54,979 nt of DNA, from the NCBI GenBank assembly GCA_030528125.1, contig JAUMZM010000005.1, positions 1-54,979 of the forward strand, in the 5' to 3' direction. The number at the start of each line of letters is the position of its first letter. Position 1 is the stretch's first letter. This document shows, in pieces, positions 1-10,960 of this stretch. Source of the stretch: Tissierellia bacterium (lineage in GTDB: Bacteria > Bacillota > Clostridia > Tissierellales > Peptoniphilaceae). Below the pieces are notes generated by a model, which saw only the letters and a program-made list of their open reading frames with translations, ran no database searches and was not told where the DNA came from. Made by a program: the position numbers and the translations under genes.

Positions 1-263
1 ATTTCAAGGTGAATTATTTTTTAGTTTCTCTTGACATTTGATAGCTGGTCTTAATAAGATTATATAACAAGTTTTAAACAAAGTCAAATTTTATCCTATA
101 TTAGTTGTAATGATTTAAATTTTACTTTTCATTACTTTTATTATAAAATGTAATCTATAATAGAACATATTGGAATGTAAATATATTTGTTGTTTTTAAG
201 TAAAAATATTACCAAATTGGAATTTTAGATATAAATATTTTACTTTTCATAAATTTTTATTTT
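1..263. other. AT-rich intergenic region, no gene seen
   Basis: No convincing open reading frame on either strand. It holds a + strand promoter-like pair, TTGACA at 31-36 and TAAGAT at 55-60 (18 bp spacer), with no gene downstream before the hairpin at 264-301. A 13-base direct repeat (TTTTACTTTTCAT) occurs at 120-132 and 238-250. The left neighbour gene lies outside the window. Confidence 0.6.
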
Positions 264-301
264 ATAAAAAAACATCCCAACTCTATGTCTGGATGTTTTT
301 A
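264..301 (-). terminator. Rho-independent terminator after the RluA-family gene
   Basis: An inverted repeat (AACATCC at 271-277, GGATGTT at 291-297) has A residues on its left and T residues on its right. It can therefore act on both strands. On the minus strand it overlaps the stop of the pseudouridine synthase and ends the nifS-like/mnmA/RluA operon. The loop is fairly long (13 bases). Confidence 0.75.
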
Positions 302-1209
302 GTCTTTTATTTTGTTGTAATCAAGTTTTAGTATTTCTAGGATATGTTTGAATTCATCATCTACATCAGCTGTGAATTCATATTTTTTATCATCTATTTG
401 AAATGCCATCTTTCTACAATGAAGTATCTGACCTTTTGTATTGAAGCTTTCTTTTACATTGCAATACAAGTCATCTCCTACAACCGGATGATTTATCGAT
501 CTCATATGCACTCTTATTTGATGTGTTCTTCCTGTTTTTATTATGACTTTGACTAATGCAAATCCTTCTACCTGATCTATAACTTCATAGTTTGTTATGG
601 CTTTTCTTCCATTCTCATCTATTGCCATCTTTTTTCTATTTGTAGTAGATCTTGCTATTGGCTTATCTATTGTATCTTTTAATTTGTCATAGAAATTCCC
701 ATGAACTATTGTAATGTATTCTTTATAGATTTCTCTTTTCTTAAACTTTTCTTTTAATATTTGATGGATTTTGTTATTTTTTGCAATTATTATTAATCCT
801 GTTGTATTTCTATCTAGTCTATGAACTATTCCTTTTCTATCTTCTCCTGATAGATCAGATAGTTTATCAAAATGATATAATAATGCATTTTCTAATGTTC
901 CTGATACTATATTTCCCGAAGGGTGGACTATTACATCTTTGTCTTTGTTTATTACTGCAAAGTCTTCATTCTCATATACTATTTTTATATCTATATTTTC
1001 TGGACTTATATCTTTTATAGAGAAAATCTCATCATTTATTGTAATTTCATCATTTTGTTTTATTTTATAGCTCGGTTTTTGATTTTTGCCATTTACTTTT
1101 ATATTTCCAGAATCTATTGCTCTTTTTATATCAGATCTGGATAAGTCGTCTATCTTATCTGATATATATTTATCTAGTCTTTCATTTAAAATATCTACAT
1201 TAATCTTCA

Positions 1210-1210
<1 letters not shown>
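299..1210 (-). CDS. RluA-family pseudouridine synthase (S4 domain type, RluC/RluD-like)
   Basis: Isomerises uridine to pseudouridine in RNA, most likely 23S rRNA. The protein has 303 residues: an N-terminal S4 RNA-binding domain (about 8-70), then the RluA catalytic domain with HRLDRNTTG at 130-138, where Asp133 is the expected nucleophile. A longer frame exists upstream, but the ATG at 1210 is preferred because it overlaps the mnmA stop as TAATG, the normal coupled arrangement, and gives the family's N-terminus. It is the last gene of a tRNA/rRNA modification operon and is followed by a hairpin terminator. The RNA target cannot be assigned from sequence alone. Confidence 0.9.
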
Positions 1211-3388
<2,178 letters not shown>

Positions 3389-3455
3389 ATCATCATTCTT
3401 TCTTTATAAACTAAATATAACTATACTATTTTTTTCAAAAATTCCACTAAAAAAC

Positions 3456-3490
3456 AGAAAAACTCTATTGAAATCAATAGAGTTTTTTTT
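3456..3490 (-). terminator. Terminator after the DegV-family gene
   Basis: A strong perfect stem (AAAACTCTATTG at 3459-3470, loop AAAT, CAATAGAGTTTT at 3475-3486) with U-rich flanks on both strands. It sits directly after the degV-like stop at 3494 and insulates the nifS-like operon downstream. Confidence 0.9.
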
Positions 3491-3493
3491 AAA

Positions 3494-4381
3494 TTATTCT
3501 GTTCTTTCGTCGCCTACAAAAAATAGACAAATACTTCCTGGATACATGTGACTTCCTACTACAGTTCCTACAGAATGTATGAATACTTTACCATCAAGAT
3601 TTGGGAAGTTTTCTTCTATCCTATCTGCAAGGCTTCTTGCTTCATCGTAAAAAGCTGTATGATATACAAAGCATTTACCACTATAATCAAGTCCGCCTTG
3701 TGCATGTTCTACCATCTTATTATATATAGCTTTAAGTGCTTTATTTTTTCCTCTTATCTTTTCTCTAGGAATTAGCTTTCCTTCAGAGTTAATGTTTATA
3801 AGGGGACAAAGCTTAAGCATTGTTCCAAATATATGAGATGATTTTGAAATTCTTCCTCCACGAAGATATCCTGTTAGATTTGTTGAGAAAAACCAGCAAT
3901 GTATGTTTAGCTTATTTTTTTCAATCCACTCTACAAGTTCATCATAGCTCATTCCTTCATCACGGTGTTTTACTATGTATACCATAAGCATACCATATCC
4001 ACCAGTTGCAGCTTTTGAATCTATAACTGTAATCCTTCTTTCAGGATATTTTTCTTCTAAGGCTTTCTTTGCCATCATAGCATTATTGAATCCACTGGTA
4101 ATTCCTGAGGAAAGTCCAACATCAATAATATCTTTTCCTCCTTCTAATAATGGCGTCCATAAGTTTATATAATCTTGTTGTGTAAGCTGACTTGTTCTTG
4201 GATGATTGCCTTCTTCTATCAATTTATAGAAATCATCATAAGATAGAAATTCTCCGAGATCATCTAAATAATCAACCCCGCCTATCTCAAAATGGAATAA
4301 TCCACAATGAATGTCATTTTCTTCATAAAACTCTTTAGGTAAATCGGAGGTTGAACCACAAGTAATTGCATAATCGCTCAT
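3494..4381 (-). CDS. DegV-family fatty-acid-binding protein (FakB-like)
   Basis: DegV proteins bind a fatty acid and present it to the kinase FakA, giving acyl-phosphate. Family marks seen: STSDLP near the N-terminus, a PRTSQ loop, GLSSGITSGF, TGYLRGGRIS and the C-terminal GSHMYPG, which matches the usual G-H-x-GPG motif. Length, 295 residues, is normal. The TSQ loop continues LTQ rather than the common PS, so ligand preference may differ. It is monocistronic, with its own promoter, AAGGAG site and terminator. The partner kinase (fakA) is encoded about 9 kb away in this window. The bound ligand is not known from sequence. Confidence 0.88.
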   Translation of the reverse strand: MSDYAITCGSTSDLPKEFYEENDIHCGLFHFEIGGVDYLDDLGEFLSYDDFYKLIEEGNHPRTSQLTQQDYINLWTPLLEGGKDIIDVGLSSGITSGFNNAMMAKKALEEKYPERRITVIDSKAATGGYGMLMVYIVKHRDEGMSYDELVEWIEKNKLNIHCWFFSTNLTGYLRGGRISKSSHIFGTMLKLCPLININSEGKLIPREKIRGKNKALKAIYNKMVEHAQGGLDYSGKCFVYHTAFYDEARSLADRIEENFPNLDGKVFIHSVGTVVGSHMYPGSICLFFVGDERTE

Positions 4382-4430
4382 AAATGAATACTCCTTTTTT
4401 ATTTTAAAATATCATTATAACAATGGCAAT

Positions 4431-4459
4431 ATTATATCATAACGAGATGATTACAACAA
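4431..4459 (-). promoter_or_regulatory. Promoter of the DegV-family gene
   Basis: On the minus strand: TTGTTG (4454-4459), 17 bp, TATAAT (4431-4436), a perfect -10. It lies about 50 bases upstream of the start codon. Confidence 0.7.
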
Positions 4460-4504
4460 TTCTATAAAACAAAAATATAATTTATACTTCATATATTGTA
4501 TAAA

Positions 4505-4530
4505 ATAAAAGGAGCGATCATCGCTCCTTT
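4505..4530 (-). terminator. Terminator after the SPASM-type radical SAM gene
   Basis: Perfect 10-bp stem AAAGGAGCGA (4508-4517) with TCGCTCCTTT (4521-4530) and a three-base loop. On the minus strand it is followed by a TTTTATTTTA tract. It lies just after the radical SAM stop. Confidence 0.9.
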
Positions 4531-4533
4531 CAA

Positions 4534-5934
4534 TTATTTAGAATGTCTTTGAGCATCAAGTTGTTCAAGATATTCTTTTTTATCCAACCAACGTTTTTGT
4601 CCTGGTGATCCTTCCCATAGCTCTTCAGCACGTGGTTGCCAATTATCAGCATAATCATCACACTTAGCACATAGATGATCTACACTTTCTGGTTGTTGAG
4701 GATCAGTAGATTTTGCATCAGTATCTTTAACCATCTTTCTCAATTTTTGAGGATTTTCAAGCATTGGGCATGGTCTTAACATGTTTTCATTGAATGGTTG
4801 TCCATCGTGATATGCTCTAAATAATGGATTTGTCAATGCATCAAGTAATGAGTTCTCTCTAATATTTGTATCTGAATAGTGAATGAATACGCATGGGTCA
4901 ACATCGCCATTTGCATTTATGTGTAAGTAACGACGTCCTCCTGCAATACATCCTCCTACATATTCAGCATCATTTTGGAAATCTATTGCAAACATAGGTT
5001 TTGTAGCTCTATATTTACGAAGTCTATTAAACATTTCTGTACGTTGCTCTTTTGTTGGAAGAAGTTCTGGTGTAGCATCCATTCCTACTGGCATATAGTG
5101 GAAATACCATACAAATAATGAACCAAGATCTATTAATTTGTCATAGAATTCCTCACTGCTGATTGATTCAAAGTTAGCACTTGTATAGCAGCAAGATGTA
5201 CCAAATGGTAATTTCTTTCTCTTAAGAAGTTCCATTGCTTCAATAACTTTTGAATAAACTCCCTCTCCACGTCTTCCATCTGTAGCTTCTTCGAATCCTT
5301 CAATAGAGATTGCTGGAATGAAGTTTTTAACTCTTAACATTTCATCAGCAAATTCCTCATCTATTAATGTACCGTTTGTAAATGATAAGAATTCACAATC
5401 AGGATGTTTTTCGCAAAGTTTTATTATATCTTTCTTTCTAACTAATGGTTCTCCACCTGTATAAATGTAGAAATAAACTCCCAAATCTTTTCCTTGTTCT
5501 ATGATTGAATCTATTTCATCAAATGTAAGGTTTAATTTGTGACCATAGTCAGCTGCCCAGCATCCAGTACAAGCAAGGTTACAAGCTGATGTAGGATCAA
5601 GTAATATTGCCCATGGAACATTACAATTATACTTTTCACGTATTTCGTCTTGTTTATTCCAACCAATAACGCTTGCATTTAATAAAAAGTTTATGAAAAA
5701 TGATTTTAGTATACCAGGATCGAAATCTTCTACAACATGATATACATATTTGTGGTAAGGATTATCTGGATCTTCAATAGCTGCTCTTATGTTTTCACGC
5801 TGATTTTTGAAAGTTCCTCTTGATAATTTATCAACCCAATCCATAACCTTTATAAGATTTTTTTCAGGATCCTTTATTATTAAATCTACTTCATGTTCTA
5901 TTGCCAATTTACTTATTTTATTTTTGACTCCCAT
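4534..5934 (-). CDS. Radical SAM protein with SPASM-like C-terminus, function unknown
   Basis: The 466-residue protein has a classic radical SAM cluster motif, CNLACTGC, with Cys118, Cys122 and Cys125 on a CxxxCxxC spacing. It also has TGGEP at 159-163 and a cysteine-rich C-terminus (Cys329, Cys348, Cys389, Cys422, Cys425) that looks like a SPASM/auxiliary Fe-S cluster region, with the typical INANGDVDPC stretch. About 110 residues precede the radical SAM core, an extension I do not recognise. SPASM enzymes usually modify peptides or proteins, but no precursor peptide gene lies next to it. It stands alone with its own ribosome site (AAAGGAA) and terminator. The substrate is unknown. Confidence 0.88.
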   Translation of the reverse strand: MGVKNKISKLAIEHEVDLIIKDPEKNLIKVMDWVDKLSRGTFKNQRENIRAAIEDPDNPYHKYVYHVVEDFDPGILKSFFINFLLNASVIGWNKQDEIREKYNCNVPWAILLDPTSACNLACTGCWAADYGHKLNLTFDEIDSIIEQGKDLGVYFYIYTGGEPLVRKKDIIKLCEKHPDCEFLSFTNGTLIDEEFADEMLRVKNFIPAISIEGFEEATDGRRGEGVYSKVIEAMELLKRKKLPFGTSCCYTSANFESISSEEFYDKLIDLGSLFVWYFHYMPVGMDATPELLPTKEQRTEMFNRLRKYRATKPMFAIDFQNDAEYVGGCIAGGRRYLHINANGDVDPCVFIHYSDTNIRENSLLDALTNPLFRAYHDGQPFNENMLRPCPMLENPQKLRKMVKDTDAKSTDPQQPESVDHLCAKCDDYADNWQPRAEELWEGSPGQKRWLDKKEYLEQLDAQRHSK

Positions 5935-6247
5935 AATTAATTCCTTTCTAATAGTATTTTATACAACCGTAATATTTTGCGAATAATTTATATAAAATGT
6001 ATTACTATAATACCACTTAACATCTACAACAAACATTATCATATAATCTATTAAATATAAAGCAAAATTATATATAATTGATTTCTATAATATGCTTATT
6101 ACAGATATGCACATAATATTAACACTTGTCTATGTGTTATATATTACATCTTTTCTAAAAAAAAAGCAAGATTCACAATGAATCATAATAAAACATTTTT
6201 CTAATATATTTATATCTTTCAATATAAATTATCTATGATAAAACATT
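5935..6247. other. AT-rich intergenic region upstream of the radical SAM gene
   Basis: A 313-base gap with no supportable gene. It must hold the promoter of the radical SAM gene. Several TATTAT/TATGAT-like -10 boxes occur, for example TTGCTT, 16 bp, TATGAT on the minus strand, but none stands out. The probable PFP terminator lies at its right part (6157-6184). Confidence 0.5.
6157..6184 (-). terminator. Probable terminator after the phosphofructokinase gene
   Basis: A short stem, GATTCA (6170-6175) with TGAATC (6179-6184) and loop CAA, is followed on the minus strand by a run of about nine U. The stem is short, so confidence is moderate. Confidence 0.55.
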
Positions 6248-7471
6248 TCAATTATTGACTTTTATAAAATCACAAAGATTTATAAAAGATAGCATTCCAT
6301 TCTCATATATATCATCAAATTCTCCTTGTATTATAGGAAGAGCATATTCTATCATGTTTTCCTGAAGAGTATTCATATCTTGTAACCAAGATTTAGGGAT
6401 TAGCTTTTCCTTATTTGCAACATCTGAAGAATTTACATATGAGTATTCTACCTCGTATTTAGTAGAATCTTTTCTTTTTAGAATTGGTATTATATCTGTA
6501 TTATCAATACTTAATCTTAATGCTTGATATCCTAGATTAAAAGCTTCATTTGAGTCTGTTTTTGATATTATATTACTTGTTCTTTGAATTATACTAAGTT
6601 CTATTGCACGAGTTTTAACATTTAATTTTCTATGTATATAATCACTCATATTTTGGGCAACTCCTGCTATTATAGGATGATTGAATCCTTTATCATAAAC
6701 TTGATCATTATTATTTATAAAGAATTTATCTTTATCTTGAAATCCTTCTGATACAGCTATAAGAAGATTTTTGTTATACTTAAATGCCTCTTTTACTTCT
6801 TTTAATATGTCTTCTTTGCTCTTTTCTATTTCACTTAGATATATCAAATCAACAACTTTAGAATTTTTATTTGCTAAAAGAGAGCTTGCACAAATCCATC
6901 CAGCATTTCTTCCCATAATTTCTACTATTGTAACTGAATTTAGATCATATATGTCAATATCATTTCTTATATTTATTATAGTATTATTTACAAACTTAGA
7001 TGCTGAGCCAAATCCTGGTGAATGATCCATAACGCATAAATCATTGTCTATAGTCTTTGGAACTCCACATACATTTATTCCTGTAATGTCATGAGCTTTC
7101 ATATATCTATTAAGCTTCATTACAGTATCCATTGAATCATTTCCACCTATGTATATAAAACTTGTAATCTCTAATTCTTTTAATTTTCTAAAAATTTTAT
7201 CATAAATCTTATCTTCTATACTATCTGGTAATTTGTATCTACAAGATCCAAGTATTGAAGAAGGTCTATTCATAAGTCTAATCTGTGCATTAGATGATAT
7301 AAACTTGTCTTTGTCAATTTCTACTATATTATCATTTAATATTCCTTCTATTCCATTTAGACTGCCAAATATTCTTTCAAAGCCTTGATCTATTGCACAA
7401 GTTATAACTCCTGATAAGGAGCTATTTATTACACTTGTTGGACCTCCGGATTGTGCTATTATACAATTCAT
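6248..7471 (-). CDS. pfp: Diphosphate--fructose-6-phosphate 1-phosphotransferase (PPi-type PFK)
   Basis: Phosphorylates fructose-6-phosphate, probably with pyrophosphate in place of ATP, a reversible glycolytic step. The 407-residue protein has QSGGPTSVIN at the N-terminus, GGNDS at 109-113 and PKTIDND at 138-144. In ATP-PFKs these read GGDGS and PGTIDND. The Asp after the second motif position and the Lys in PKTIDND are the residues associated with PPi use. MGRNAGW is also present. It is monocistronic with an AAAGGAG site. PPi specificity is inferred from these residues, not shown. Confidence 0.87.
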   Translation of the reverse strand: MNCIIAQSGGPTSVINSSLSGVITCAIDQGFERIFGSLNGIEGILNDNIVEIDKDKFISSNAQIRLMNRPSSILGSCRYKLPDSIEDKIYDKIFRKLKELEITSFIYIGGNDSMDTVMKLNRYMKAHDITGINVCGVPKTIDNDLCVMDHSPGFGSASKFVNNTIINIRNDIDIYDLNSVTIVEIMGRNAGWICASSLLANKNSKVVDLIYLSEIEKSKEDILKEVKEAFKYNKNLLIAVSEGFQDKDKFFINNNDQVYDKGFNHPIIAGVAQNMSDYIHRKLNVKTRAIELSIIQRTSNIISKTDSNEAFNLGYQALRLSIDNTDIIPILKRKDSTKYEVEYSYVNSSDVANKEKLIPKSWLQDMNTLQENMIEYALPIIQGEFDDIYENGMLSFINLCDFIKVNN

Positions 7472-7613
7472 TTGATTCTCCTTTATTATTCTAGATAAAT
7501 GATACTAATAATATCAAATTATTCAAAGAATTTTAAAATAAATAGTCTAATATTACTAATCGCTCTATATTTTCTCTAGATTTTATAAATTAACATTATT
7601 CATTATTTTAAAA

Positions 7614-7645
7614 AATAAAAAACCTCAACTTTAAAAGTCAAGGTT
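7614..7645 (-). terminator. Terminator after the AGCS symporter gene
   Basis: A stem of about 13 bp with two wobble pairs, built on AAAACCT and AGGTTTT arms around 7618-7645. It is followed on the minus strand by TTTTTTATTTTTT. Confidence 0.85.
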
Positions 7646-7650
7646 TTATA

Positions 7651-9072
7651 TTATTCTTTTCTATCTTTATCCCATGCTGTAATTTCTGGGAGGTATTTTT
7701 CTAATTCAGGTATTTTTTCTGGCTCAAATACTGGATCTTTTCCACTCTTAAGTTGCTTCATATAATCTTTATAGACAACTATTGCAATCTTTCCTATAAA
7801 TATAAGAGCAAGTAGATTTATAATCGCCATTATTCCCATAAATACATCGCCTGTATTCCAAACTACTGAGAAATCTCCAATTGATCCTAAAAATACAAAT
7901 CCTAATACAAACAATCTATATATATTAAGGGATTTTTTGCCAAGTCCTAAATTCAATATATTATTTTCTCCATAATAATAGTTTCCTATAATTGATGAGA
8001 AGGCAAACATCAATATACATATTGAAAGAAAATACTTTGACCAATTTCCAACCTCTGATGCAAGCGCCATTTGAGTTATCTCTAATCCTTCAAGATTAGT
8101 GTTAAGATATATCTTTTCTCCACCAATAATTATTACAAAGGCTGTAAGTGAACATACTATAATTGTATCAAGATATACACCTAAAGATTGAATTAGACCT
8201 TGTTTAGCAGGATGTGAAACTTCTGCAACTGATGAAGCATTAGGTACTGATCCCATTCCAGCTTCATTTGAGAATAATCCTCTTCTTACACCATTTAATA
8301 TAGCTGAAGTAAATAAACCTGCAAATCCTGCTTTAAAATTAAATGCACTTTTAAAAATTACTCCAAACATTTTAGGAACTTTATTATAATTTGTAATTAA
8401 AATTATAATAACTACAATCATATACAAAACAGCCATTACAGGAACTAATACCGATGTCAAATCAGCTATTCTTCTTATTCCACCAAATATTATAATTGCT
8501 GTAAATGATATTACAACTAATCCTACAACCCAAGTTGGAATATTAAATGATGATCCCATTCCCGATGCAATGGTATTAGATTGCATGGCATTAAACATAA
8601 ATCCATATACCACGCATATTATAACTGAAAAAATAGTTCCTATTACTGGTTTTTTGAGTGTTTTATTCATATAATAAGCAGGTCCACCTTTATATGTGCC
8701 ATCATCCTTTTTCTCTTTGAATACTTGTCCTAGAGTATTTTCAACAAATGATGATGCTCCTCCTATTATAGCTGTAATCCACATCCAAAATACCGCGCCA
8801 GGTCCGCCTACAGATATTGCAGCAGCAACACCTACAATATTTCCAGTTCCAATATGGCTTGCAGCCGATATTGTGAAAGCCTTGAATGGAGATATTGCAT
8901 CTTTGTCATCAGATTTTTTTGTGATAAGCTTTATTGAATGCTTTAAATTAGTTATCTGTCCAAAACTAATCCTTATAGTAAAATAAATTCCCAAAACAAG
9001 CAATAATGGTATCAATATATATGTATAAATTCTATCATTTAATATACTTGTAATGCTTTTGAAAGTTTCCAT
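7651..9072 (-). CDS. Sodium:alanine/glycine symporter (AGCS family, AlsT/DagA-like)
   Basis: Membrane carrier importing alanine and/or glycine with Na+. The 473-residue protein has about ten hydrophobic segments and the AGCS signatures SHIGTGNIVGVAAAI and SVGGPGAVFWMW near residues 70-100, then NEAGMGS in the middle. Length is normal for the family. It is monocistronic, with an AAGGAGG site, an upstream extended -10 promoter candidate and a downstream terminator. I looked for a glycine riboswitch in the leader, since AGCS genes often carry one, and saw none. Alanine versus glycine preference cannot be read from sequence. Confidence 0.92.
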   Translation of the reverse strand: METFKSITSILNDRIYTYILIPLLLVLGIYFTIRISFGQITNLKHSIKLITKKSDDKDAISPFKAFTISAASHIGTGNIVGVAAAISVGGPGAVFWMWITAIIGGASSFVENTLGQVFKEKKDDGTYKGGPAYYMNKTLKKPVIGTIFSVIICVVYGFMFNAMQSNTIASGMGSSFNIPTWVVGLVVISFTAIIIFGGIRRIADLTSVLVPVMAVLYMIVVIIILITNYNKVPKMFGVIFKSAFNFKAGFAGLFTSAILNGVRRGLFSNEAGMGSVPNASSVAEVSHPAKQGLIQSLGVYLDTIIVCSLTAFVIIIGGEKIYLNTNLEGLEITQMALASEVGNWSKYFLSICILMFAFSSIIGNYYYGENNILNLGLGKKSLNIYRLFVLGFVFLGSIGDFSVVWNTGDVFMGIMAIINLLALIFIGKIAIVVYKDYMKQLKSGKDPVFEPEKIPELEKYLPEITAWDKDRKE

Positions 9073-9396
9073 CTATCCCTCCTTATTCTTTTCATTATAT
9101 TGTCAAATAAAACATAAACTTCATAGATAGTTTAATGCTTTATTAAGACAATTTATTATACCATAAAATATGGCGAGATTTAAAGTAAAATTATAATAAA
9201 CCATAAAATATCAATTTATAATGATAAGATAAAGTTAAATGCAAAATACTTTGTAATTAGCATCTTTTGCAATAAAAGCATAATTTTAAGTTATAATTAT
9301 ACTCTAATAAAATAAATTCATCAAAATAAAATTAATCTGATATAAAAGTATAACTAAGTACAAACTTCTAGAGTTTTTAATAAATTTCTTTTAATT
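9073..9396. other. AT-rich intergenic region between the symporter and the coiled-coil gene
   Basis: No gene seen. It contains the symporter promoter candidate (9155-9183) and a short repeated string, ACCATAAAATAT, at about 9159 and 9198. No riboswitch-like conserved core is recognisable. Confidence 0.55.
9155..9183 (-). promoter_or_regulatory. Extended -10 promoter candidate for the symporter
   Basis: Minus strand: TGG directly before TATAAT (9155-9160), an extended -10, with a poor -35 (TTAAAT, 9178-9183) at 17 bp. It leaves a leader of about 75 bases. Confidence 0.5.
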
Positions 9397-9435
9397 TAAA
9401 AAACAAAAAATCCTAATTGATATTCAACTAGGATT
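9397..9435 (-). terminator. Terminator of the asp23-to-coaD operon
   Basis: Stem AAATCCTA(A/G)TTG on arms 9408-9419 and 9424-9435 with a short loop. It is followed on the minus strand by TTTTGTTTTTT. It lies after the last gene of the operon. Confidence 0.88.
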
Positions 9436-9442
9436 TATGGGA

Positions 9443-9925
9443 TTACTTATTACTATTTAATATTTGTTTTTTGTTGGAATCTATACTTTGAACTAATTGT
9501 TTAAAGTTTTCTGAAGATGCTGTAAATAATTTATCTACATACTCATAAGATTTCTTTCTTAGATTATTAGCTTCTTCATTAGCTTCTCTTATTATTTGAT
9601 TTGCTTGTCTTTTGGCTTGTTGAGTTATCTCATTTTGATTTATAAGTTTCTCATATTGAGCTCTTGCCTGTTGTTGGATCTGTTTTATTTGATCATTTGC
9701 ACTTTGTACTTTAAGATTTGCTTCATTTTCTGCTTCTGATAAAATTCTTTCTTTCTCTTCATTAACCCATTGAGCTTGCTTTATCTCTTCTGGTAAAGAA
9801 TTTCTCATATCTGATAATATCTCAAAAATCTCATCAGGATCTACTGAAACTTTTCTTGAAAAAGGTACAGATGAAGCATTATCTAATACATCTTCCATTT
9901 CTTCTATTAATTGATTTATATCCAT
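9443..9925 (-). CDS. Coiled-coil protein, ATP-synthase-b/DivIVA-like, function unknown
   Basis: A 160-residue, highly charged, Gln/Glu/Lys/Ala-rich protein. Residues about 60-150 look like a long coiled coil (for example EKERILSEAENEAN and AKRQANQIIREANEEANN). No signal peptide or membrane segment. I chose the ATG at 9925 because it follows AAGGAGG; the longer frame to 9982 starts inside coaD and lacks a site. Similar short coiled-coil proteins, often misnamed ATPase or ATP synthase subunit B, sit after coaD in clostridia. Position suggests a conserved but uncharacterised role. The similarity to F0 subunit b is likely only compositional. Confidence 0.75.
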   Translation of the reverse strand: MDINQLIEEMEDVLDNASSVPFSRKVSVDPDEIFEILSDMRNSLPEEIKQAQWVNEEKERILSEAENEANLKVQSANDQIKQIQQQARAQYEKLINQNEITQQAKRQANQIIREANEEANNLRKKSYEYVDKLFTASSENFKQLVQSIDSNKKQILNSNK

Positions 9926-9935
9926 ATTTTCCTCC

Positions 9936-10415
9936 TTAATCTTGCTTTTTCTTAATCTCTTTTTCCACATTCTTGGATACAAATGAACTTATATCGCCAT
10001 TATAACTTGCTATTTCTTTTACAACACTGCTTGATATGTATGAATATTCTGCTTTTGCAACTAGAAATATTGTCTCTAGTTCATTATATAAGTCGGAATT
10101 TATATGTGCAATCTGCAATTCATACTCGTAATCTGATATTGCTCTTAATCCTCTTACTACTATATTAGAATTATGCTCTCTTGCAAAGTCAACTAGAAGA
10201 CCGTCAAACCTTTCTACCTCTACATTAGAAAGTCCATAACTTTTAATTTCATTTTCTAGTATTTTTTCTCTTTCTTCCAGTGTAAATAGTGTCTTTTTTT
10301 CAGAATTAACCAAAACTGCCACTATAACTTTTTCAAATTTTTTACTTACTCTTTCGATTATATCCATGTGGCCTTTTGTCACAGGATCGAAACTACCCGG
10401 GTATATTACAATCAT
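9936..10415 (-). CDS. coaD: Phosphopantetheine adenylyltransferase CoaD
   Basis: Fourth step of CoA synthesis: ATP plus 4'-phosphopantetheine gives dephospho-CoA and PPi. The 159-residue protein, of normal length, begins with the nucleotidyltransferase loop PGSFDPVTKGH (the HxGH site as TKGH, 13-16) and carries YSYISSSVVKE near residue 130, matching the ISSTxVRE motif. It overlaps rsmD by 4 bases, as in most Firmicutes, where rsmD-coaD is a fixed pair. CoaBC, encoded at the other end of this window, supplies its substrate. Confidence 0.97.
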   Translation of the reverse strand: MIVIYPGSFDPVTKGHMDIIERVSKKFEKVIVAVLVNSEKKTLFTLEEREKILENEIKSYGLSNVEVERFDGLLVDFAREHNSNIVVRGLRAISDYEYELQIAHINSDLYNELETIFLVAKAEYSYISSSVVKEIASYNGDISSFVSKNVEKEIKKKQD

Positions 10416-10960
10416 TTTATTGTGTATATTTTTATTATTTTCCTTCCATATTTTTTGCTTTTTATAAGTTCTAGATTATCGAACTTCTCGCTAAAGTCGA
10501 GATCTCTATCCATTTCTGTTATTATCTTTCCTATATGATTTAGTAAATCATATTTTAGAATTAATTTCAAGCTTAATTCCACATAATCTGTCTTATATGG
10601 AGGATCAAGATATATATAATCAAACTTAATATCTTCATCTTTTAAAATCTCTAGTGTCTTTCTAAAATCATTATTATATGTTTTAAAATTATCTACATGA
10701 GTTTTAGAAAGATTTTCCTTTAGCGTTTTATAATTTAGCTTATTTATTTCATTAAATACTACATAAGATATATCTCTTGATAGAAATTCTATTCCCATTT
10801 GACCTGTACAAGAGAATAAATCTAGCATTTTAGAATCTGAATATATAGGATATAGCATATCCATGACTGCTTCTTTTACCTTATTGTCTGTGGGCATCGA
10901 ATTTTTTGCTTTGGGTGATGCTATATTCATTTGCTTAAATTTGCCTGCTATTACTCTCAT
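10412..10960 (-). CDS. rsmD: 16S rRNA (guanine-966-N2)-methyltransferase RsmD
   Basis: SAM-dependent methylation of G966 of 16S rRNA. The 182-residue protein starts with MRVIAGKFK, has the SAM-binding DLFSCTGQMGIEFLSR (47-62) and the catalytic DPPY (119-122). It is coupled to recG upstream (TAATG, one shared base) and to coaD downstream (4-base overlap). Confidence 0.95.
   Translation of the reverse strand: MRVIAGKFKQMNIASPKAKNSMPTDNKVKEAVMDMLYPIYSDSKMLDLFSCTGQMGIEFLSRDISYVVFNEINKLNYKTLKENLSKTHVDNFKTYNNDFRKTLEILKDEDIKFDYIYLDPPYKTDYVELSLKLILKYDLLNHIGKIITEMDRDLDFSEKFDNLELIKSKKYGRKIIKIYTIK

Noticed and set aside
120..250. Direct repeat of 13 bases at 120-132 and 238-250
   Set aside because: The bases are T-rich in an AT-rich gap, with no transposase or inverted repeats nearby. 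Chance is likely.
9094..9110. TTGACA next to TATAAT upstream of the symporter
   Set aside because: On the minus strand the boxes are only about 2 bases apart, so they cannot act as one promoter. The extended -10 at 9155-9160 is a better candidate.
9073..9442. Possible glycine riboswitch before the AGCS symporter
   Set aside because: No conserved glycine aptamer core or paired expression platform was recognisable. A covariance-model search would settle it.
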